Assembly: GCA_018985235.1 (NCBI GenBank)
Contig: JADGIG010000280.1
Location: 1-10,822 of the forward strand
Origin: Sanchytrium tribonematis
Lineage: Eukaryota; Sanchytriomycota; Sanchytriomycetes; Sanchytriales; Sanchytriaceae
Direction: 5' to 3'
DNA length: 10,822 nucleotides
This document shows, piece after piece, positions 5,879 through 10,822 of this stretch. Below the pieces are notes generated by a model. The model was not told the origin of the DNA. It did not search any database and was given only the letters and a program-made list of their open reading frames with translations. The stretch's first letter is position 1, and each line of letters begins with the position of its first letter. The translations under genes were made by a program, and so were the position numbers.

Positions 5879-6725
5879 AAGCCATCTGCGAACCAGTTTT
5901 GACGATTGTTCTTTTTCTGCTCTGTAAATCTCTGGTCTTTGATATCTTTGAATTGAATTCCTTATGTTTCCAAACCATCCATTTGAATACACTTGGGACA
6001 GGATGCTGACCGATGTAGACTAGTAATGCGGCTACAACAGTAATAATTCTTACATATACACCTTTGGCACAAGCTGGTTCTTGCGAAAACAATGAAATAA
6101 GAAGTAAACAAATGGAAACTACAATATAAATAACAGCAGTAATCAAATAATACAATGCAGCAGATTTTAGAGCAATATCATCATTTTCCTTTGAGTCCAA
6201 AACCTGTACTGCAGGAAAATAGCAACAAAATCCCCAATATAATATTGATAATATATACAATATATACATTTCCGTGTAAAATGTCCTCTCCAATGGTATA
6301 AATGCCAAAACTAGCAGCGCGCATGATGAAAGAGCAATTAATATCCCCAAGATTGTCAAACCCACTCTTCTTTTGAATTTTCGACCTACGTCAAGTGTCA
6401 AAATATGCGCATAAGTGTAGTAAATAAAGAAATTGGCCCAAATAATCAATAGCACGTACAAATTCAAAGCCAAATGATAATCGAAATCATCTTTGACGCC
6501 TAAGAGTAACTGACTAGTTAAGGAAGCCAAGAATAGAATGACTTGCAATGCGATAAAAGTAGACCTTGTTTTGAACAATCTTCTTTCCTCTCTGTAAAAG
6601 TATTCAAAGATGCTAAAAACTTGCACTGTCAATGGCATTGTACTACACAACAAAAGCAAAGTATTGTCTGTTACATTACAAGCATACCAGTCATAATTTA
6701 AAATCAAGCCTTGAACTGAAGACAT
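5877..6725 (-). CDS. Seven-transmembrane protein, family not identified
   Basis: A 282-residue, single-exon integral membrane protein with about seven hydrophobic spans: residues 22-44, 56-76, 84-108, 121-143, 150-175, 186-212 and 222-245. The N-terminus is short with an NVTD glycosylation sequon at 17-20. Basic clusters follow spans 1 and 3 (REERRLFKTR, GRKFKRR), and a basic C-terminal tail of about 35 residues includes RKRTIVKTG. If the N-terminus is outside, the layout matches that of G-protein-coupled-receptor-like proteins, with the basic loops and tail in the cytosol. I see no rhodopsin-type DRY or NPxxY motif. GPR137/TOM1-like membrane proteins are a possibility I could not confirm. 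The start is ATG 6725-6723 with AAAA before it. It is divergent from the hidden gene at about 6816 and convergent with the 47-residue gene. Confidence 0.82.
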   Translation of the reverse strand: MSSVQGLILNYDWYACNVTDNTLLLLCSTMPLTVQVFSIFEYFYREERRLFKTRSTFIALQVILFLASLTSQLLLGVKDDFDYHLALNLYVLLIIWANFFIYYTYAHILTLDVGRKFKRRVGLTILGILIALSSCALLVLAFIPLERTFYTEMYILYILSILYWGFCCYFPAVQVLDSKENDDIALKSAALYYLITAVIYIVVSICLLLISLFSQEPACAKGVYVRIITVVAALLVYIGQHPVPSVFKWMVWKHKEFNSKISKTRDLQSRKRTIVKTGSQMA

Positions 6726-6815
6726 TTTTGTTTTATATCGAAAATCAAACTTTTATTGTCTGTTTGAAGCCACAGTGTAAGGCAAGAAGTCGCTGCGAAA
6801 TTATCAATCAAATTC

Positions 6816-7054
6816 ATGGCTTAAGTAGTGAGTATCATCAAAGGGCTCTCTAATACCTTTACTTGAACCAAAAATTCAATTAGTGGAATTGGCGAATCTA
6901 TTACAACAGGATTCAACACAAATTTTTGGAATTTCTTTCGTGGTTGTTAATGAGACATTATTTGTAATAAACCAAATCAATTCATATAATAATTTAGAAA
7001 CGTACCATTGTGATCGAAAGTTACAAAATTGCAATTGAAATGTATTTACCCTAG
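6816..7054 (+). CDS. Hidden short spliced gene just upstream of SMARCAD1 (5' end unresolved)
   Basis: A protein-like frame, open from 6832 and containing LEPKIQLVELANLL and FGISFVVVNETLFVINQ, runs to 7001. Removing a 19-nt GT...AG intron (7002-7020) continues it in phase through ETYKIAIEMYLP to TAG 7052-7054; without splicing it stops at 7037-7039. The main exon has no ATG. ATG 6816 can be joined in phase by removing another 19-nt GT...AG span (6825-6843), but the third codon is then TAA. A 25-nt GC...AG span (6819-6843) avoids the stop. So this is a small gene of about 65 codons with an unresolved start, a gene damaged near its start, or an exon of something larger. The C-terminal half faintly resembles the end of RPA3/RPA14 (OB-fold end plus helix ending in YxP), too weak to name. 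It stops 22 nt before the SMARCAD1 ATG. Confidence 0.42.
7002..7020 (+). other. Putative 19-nt intron in the hidden short gene
   Basis: GTACCATTGTGATCGAAAG. Splicing joins AC to T as a Thr codon and extends the frame to a TAG at 7052-7054. Length, GTA donor and AAG acceptor match the other 19-nt introns. Confidence 0.45.
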
Positions 7055-7076
7055 GTTTCATCAATTTTTACAAGAA

Positions 7077-9327
7077 ATGTCCAAAGTAAAATCCAATCAA
7101 AATACCATTGGATTTCTGCCTTCATCTTTACTCAATGAGCTTAGCGCAGATGATAAATCGATTGCTTTATCAAGTAGTGAATCTGAAATAAATAATCGCA
7201 AACGAACATTGATCAGTTCTGACGATGAAGAAGACGTTTCCAAATCTAGAAAAATAGATAACTTATATGAGTCAGAAGAAGACTCTGTGATACAAAGACG
7301 AAAATCTTTACAAAGCGATCTACTTTATCAAAATGATGGACTTCGAAATCAAAATCAGAAAAAAGTTATTTTTAGTGATAGTGAGGATGAGCTAAACGAA
7401 GTCGGTGATATTTTATCGGATATGCCAATTGACATAACTGATTTCGTGCATTCAGCGGGATTGGATACTGTACAAAGTTTAACACCCGAAATGCCAGACG
7501 AAAGTAAAATTGAGCTGGAACTTGTCAAAATGTTCAATGTTTTGCCAGAGCAAGAATTGTGTGATTTAGCTAACATTTCTTCAGTTCAATTTAGTAAAAT
7601 AAAGGAGACGAGGCCGTTTGATTCTTATGAGACGCTAGACAATAGTCTTAAAGAACTGAAAATGTCTAAAGCAATGCGATATTCTGAGCAAATGATTGTT
7701 TTACTTAACGACATGGATGATCTCTTGCGGAAAGTAGAATCGGTTAATTTAGAAACTAAACATGTTCCGAATATTGAATTCCCACTGGAAATTAAGACCT
7801 TTATAAAACCGTACCAAATTGAAGGCGCCTCTTGGATGTTTAATACTTATATCCAAGGTCTAGGTTGTATTTTAGGAGATGAAATGGGTCTCGGGAAATC
7901 TTTACAGACTATTTTGTTCCTTACTTTTTTGAAAGCTCACAAGGTTAAGCCAAATATTGTCATTGTGCCTTTAAGTACTTTGAAAAACTGGGAGCGAGAA
8001 CTCACTAGATGGAACCCGGATTTAAGCTATGCAATCTATCATGGAGGAATTGATGAACGTGCTATGTTTGATTTGGAGGTTTTTAAACAAGTCGATATTG
8101 TTCTAACTACTTATAACATGGCTTGTGGTAAATCAGAAGATCGAAAATTTCTTCGGAAATTGAAACCCAAAGCTGTAATTCTCGACGAAGGCCATCAAGT
8201 TAAAAATTGCGCAACCCTAAAATATAAACAACTTTTAGAAATACCTTGTCATTCCAAAATACTGCTGACAGGGACACCAATCAATAACAATTTGAAAGAA
8301 ATTATTTCTCTTTTGGCATTTATTGTGCCTTCAATTTTTGAGAATTATTTTCAATCACTTAATACCCTTTTACATTTACCAAACGAAAATGCGAGTGATT
8401 TAATTAAGAAAAGAGTTGATAGAGCATCATTACTTTTGAAACCGTTTCTATTAAGAAGATATAAAAAAGACTATATTATTGATTTACCAAAAAAGGAAAT
8501 ATTTAATACATTTCTTGATCTTAGCAAAAAACAAAGAGAACTTTATGATAATCACAATGTTGAATTTGATGACGTCAACTTTCAGGCTCAGACCCATGAC
8601 TTGAGAAAAATTTGTCTTCATCCTTTAATGATTTTAAACCAATTTAAACCCAGAATTAATGAAATATGCAAGACTTCTTTGCAACTAGGAGAATATCGCA
8701 AATTCAAACTCGATCAATTGAAAGACCACTTTGGTAGCATGTCCGATTTTGAACTAGATCAAAAATTTCACAATCTAAGTGTATTTAAGCCTTATAGACT
8801 GCCATTGTCCCTGTATTTGAAAAATTCCTGCAAATTTACTTACCTAAAAGAGAATTTACCAAAGTGGATAGCGCAAGGCGATAAAATGCTAATATTTTCT
8901 CAATATTTGTCGGCCCTAGATCTGCTACAAATCTTATTAGACCATCTCGACATCGTATTAATTTTTAATTTAGGGATTTGTGATGTTAGATGGCAGCACT
9001 AGTCATGAAGTCCGACAAGATCTCATTGATTCGTTTAATCAGGATGACAAAATTAAGGTGTTTCTCCTATCTACCAGGGCTGGCAGCTTGGGCATTAATT
9101 TGACTGCCGCTAATGTTGTCATCATTTTTGATCTAGACATCAATCCAAATATCGACCAACAAGCTGAAGACCGAGCCTGGAGAATGGGACAGTTGCGAAC
9201 GGTCCGAGTGTACAGATTAATTTGTAAAAATACAATAGAAGAAAATTTTATTTTGAAAAAGCGTGAACTTAAAAACGAAATGAGTAGGCAAGTAGAGGCC
9301 CATGTAGATAATAAACCTAATAATTAA
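7077..9327 (+). CDS. SMARCAD1: SNF2-family chromatin remodeller, SMARCAD1/Fun30 type (two exons)
   Basis: A 743-residue ATP-dependent remodeller encoded by exons 7077-8954 and 8974-9327. The family moves or exchanges nucleosomes and supports heterochromatin maintenance and DNA-end resection. The N-terminus is acidic and Ser-rich with several SSxxE/D stretches; residues about 144-170 (ELVKMFNVLPEQELCDL) look like a CUE ubiquitin-binding helix pair. Helicase motifs: YQIEG (246-250), DEMGLGKS (268-275), VPLSTLKNWERE, VLTTYN, DEGH (370-373), LTGTPINNN (397-405), KPFLLRR, LIFSQY, LDGST (631-635), STRAGSLGINL (659-669) and QAEDRAWRMGQ (689-699). DEGH and the ending NxxDxQAEDR match SMARCAD1/Fun30. 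Trp695 replaces the His normally found in DRxHRxGQ. It is shorter than human SMARCAD1 (about 1,026 residues). ATG 7077 is the first in-frame ATG. IFT56 follows after 39 nt on the same strand. Confidence 0.93.
8955..8973 (+). other. 19-nt intron in SMARCAD1
   Basis: GTATTAATTTTTAATTTAG lies between helicase C-terminal motifs. Unspliced, the frame ends at 9002 just before conserved motifs that continue in another frame. Removing exactly 19 nt joins LLDHLDI to GFVMLDGSTSH at a codon boundary, reproducing the family's continuous motif. It cannot be an error of one or two bases, since the removed segment is a GT...AG unit of the same length as the IFT56 intron. Confidence 0.88.
9310..9315 (+). terminator. 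AATAAA within the last SMARCAD1 codons
   Basis: The hexamer forms the in-frame AAT AAA codons that end 9 nt before the TAA stop (9325-9327). Cleavage 10-30 nt downstream would fall at or just past the stop, inside the 39-nt gap to IFT56. Confidence 0.3.
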
Positions 9328-9366
9328 TTTTTTTAAAGATCAAAAAGTCTGAAACTAGCAATCCAG

Positions 9367-10822
9367 ATGAACTTTATGGAATTTATTGAAAAAGGCGACT
9401 ATTCTAGCGCAAAAACCATTTTACAATTTAATAATGAAAAAGAAAGGTCATTTATTCGCGAATTGTGGATCGCATTCTGCCATTTCGAGCTAGGAAATTA
9501 TGAGGAGGCTTATCAAATATATAAGGAAATTTCATATTTGGATAGTTCAAAATATAATCAGTACATTCTTAAAGAAAATTTGAAATTATATGCCCTTATT
9601 TGCCAATTTTGGCTGCATAATTATTCCCAAATCAGACTTGAAATCGAGGAATTGCCAAAATCAGGACTCTTGAACCGATTCAAGCTACAATTTTATGAAA
9701 GAATTGGGGAAGATGTTCTTGTGGAAAAATATCATAATAGTTTACAAGAAACTCCTCTAGACAATTTGACTCTTGCAAGCATTCAGTATAAAAGAAATCA
9801 TTATCATGAATCTTTAAAAATATTTAAAAAGATGCATGCAGACGATCCAAACATGGATATTCTGCATCTTTATGGTGCTATGTGCAACTACAAATTAGAA
9901 TTTTATGATAGATGCATTTCCTTAACTGACTCTTACTTGAGTAAAAATCAGGAATCATTTATAGCATCAAACTTAAAAGCATGTTCATTTTATAGACTGT
10001 ATAGAATCAAAGATGCTCAAATAGAAATTAAACCACTACTGAATGTTTATCCAAACGGATTTAACAAGGTTTTGGCTCACAATATGGCACTTTTTACAAA
10101 TGATGATCAATGTTTGAAAATATGGAATGAATGTATACAAACCATTCCCGAAGCAGCCTGCAATATTGTTCTTCATCATTTGAAAAATGGTGAGATAAAG
10201 CATGCGAAAGAGGTTGCGGATAAAATTCACCCAGTCTATATCGAAGAGAGTGTTGTAAAAGCTGTCTGTTATGCTGAATATGGGCAAATGTTCAAAGATG
10301 AAAAGTTGATCCAGTCCGCAATCAACATGTTTGAGGGAATTGGATTGAGTGAAACTGAACAAAATACAATTTTAGGGCGGCAGTGTATGTCGAGCGCACT
10401 CTTTCTTCAAAAAAGTTACGAGGAAGCAGAGGTCTACTTGGATAGTATAAGTAACTATATGGTAAACAATGATGTATTTCATTTTAATATTGGTCAAATC
10501 AAAATGAGATCCTTAAAATTCGAAGAGGCTGCTAATCATTTTAATCAAATTAAGAACCTTGAAATTAAAGATTCGTGGTTGTATATATTTTGCCTCTGCA
10601 AATCTCGTAATTTGGTCTCATTTAGTTATTAATCTAAATCAAGCCGATCTTGTTTGGGAAATGTATTTAAAAATGGAAACTTCCAATATTTCTTTTAGCT
10701 TATTGGCCTTAATAGCCAATGAATCTTATAAATCTACGCAATATTTTTATTCTCTCAAGGCATTTGATATATTGTACAATGTAGATTCGCATCCAGATCA
10801 TTGGAATGGTAAAATAGGATCA
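9367..10822 (+). CDS. IFT56: Intraflagellar transport protein IFT56/TTC26 (two exons seen, 3' end outside window)
   Basis: A TPR-repeat subunit of the intraflagellar transport B complex, which carries cargo along ciliary microtubules. Exon 9367-10606, a 19-nt intron (10607-10625), then exon 10626 to the window edge give 479 residues. Human IFT56 has about 554, so roughly 75 residues lie beyond. Diagnostic matches: FIEKGDYSSAKTIL near the start; LTLASIQYKRNHYHESLKIF (135-153), human LSLASIHYMRSHYQEAIDIY; SNLKACSFYRLY (201-212); IPEAACNIVLHHL (260-272); ILGRQCMSSALFL (335-347); and, after splicing, YLKMETSNISFSLLALIAN (427-445), human YLKMETSGESFSLLQLIAN. The N-terminal basic extension of about 40 residues present in the human protein is absent. 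It starts 39 nt after SMARCAD1, with TAAAG and ATCCAG acceptor-like sites in between. Its presence shows the organism makes cilia or flagella. Confidence 0.95.
10607..10625 (+). other. 19-nt intron in IFT56
   Basis: GTAATTTGGTCTCATTTAG. Unspliced, the frame stops at 10630-10632. Removing 19 nt joins a first-position C to TT as Leu and restores the strongly conserved C-terminal IFT56 sequence, including YLKMETS. The phase is 1. Confidence 0.92.

Noticed and set aside
6632-6853. 73-codon plus-strand frame overlapping the start of the seven-span gene
   Set aside because: Almost half is antisense to the conserved-looking membrane gene. It cannot be joined in phase to the hidden exon at 6844 by a reasonable GT...AG intron.
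6876-7064. 62-codon minus-strand frame
   Set aside because: It is antisense to the better-supported spliced plus-strand frame and has no domain or end signal of its own.
8955-9002. Apparent frameshift or pseudogene in SMARCAD1
   Set aside because: A 19-nt GT...AG intron restores the conserved motif exactly, and an intron of identical length is seen in IFT56.
10036-10362. 108-codon minus-strand frame
   Set aside because: It lies wholly inside the well-matched IFT56 coding sequence on the other strand; a shadow frame.
10607-10632. Apparent premature stop truncating IFT56
   Set aside because: Removing the 19-nt intron continues the frame into the most conserved C-terminal IFT56 sequence.
1-10822. 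Chlorarachniophyte nucleomorph origin, suggested by 18-21 nt introns
   Set aside because: A nucleomorph would not be expected to encode intraflagellar transport proteins; IFT56 points to a nuclear genome of a ciliated cell.
1-10822. CRISPR arrays, tRNA or rRNA genes, transposons
   Set aside because: No direct repeat array, cloverleaf, rRNA segment, transposase or terminal repeats were seen on either strand.

Overview
The window is nuclear DNA from an AT-rich, extremely gene-dense eukaryote that builds cilia or flagella. Genes recognised from conserved motifs are a DDX27/Drs1-type DEAD-box helicase, an SDAD1/Sda1-type ribosome-biogenesis factor, a SMARCAD1/Fun30-type SNF2 remodeller and the ciliary protein IFT56/TTC26. 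The standard genetic code fits: TAA and TAG end the genes, and no in-frame TGA has to be read through. The most distinctive trait is intron size. Two introns that are essential to restore highly conserved proteins are each exactly 19 nt (GTA...TAG), and two more of 19 nt appear in short genes that a simple ORF scan misses. The mixture of cilium, animal/fungal-type SMARCAD1, tiny introns and near-absent intergenic DNA would suit a miniaturised ciliated animal such as an orthonectid, or another reduced flagellated lineage. That placement is inference, not shown by the sequence.

Layout from left to right: a possible 3' end of an upstream gene (to about 59); a hidden spliced minus-strand gene (about 453 down to 162); a 58-codon plus-strand gene (436-612) with a TATA-like box and a 17-bp palindrome upstream; about 200 nt of leader/intergenic DNA; DDX27 (814-2610, +); an unrecognised acidic/coiled-coil protein (3619-2690, -), convergent with DDX27; SDA1 (3846-5690, +), divergent from it; a 47-residue single-span membrane protein (5714-5857, +) only 23 nt after SDA1; a seven-span membrane protein (6725-5877, -), convergent with 19 nt between stop codons; a hidden short spliced gene (about 6816-7054, +); SMARCAD1/Fun30 (7077-9327, +, one 19-nt intron); and IFT56 (9367 to beyond the right edge, +, one 19-nt intron).

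Functionally, DDX27 and SDA1 both act in nucleolar assembly of the 60S ribosomal subunit. SMARCAD1 acts on chromatin and IFT56 in the intraflagellar transport B complex. Gene ends are very short: poly(A)-type hexamers (AATAAA, ATTAAA, AGTAAA) often overlap the stop codon. Same-strand neighbours are separated by only 22-39 nt, and those gaps contain AG acceptor-like sites. This raises the possibility of co-transcription with trans-splicing, which the sequence alone cannot prove.
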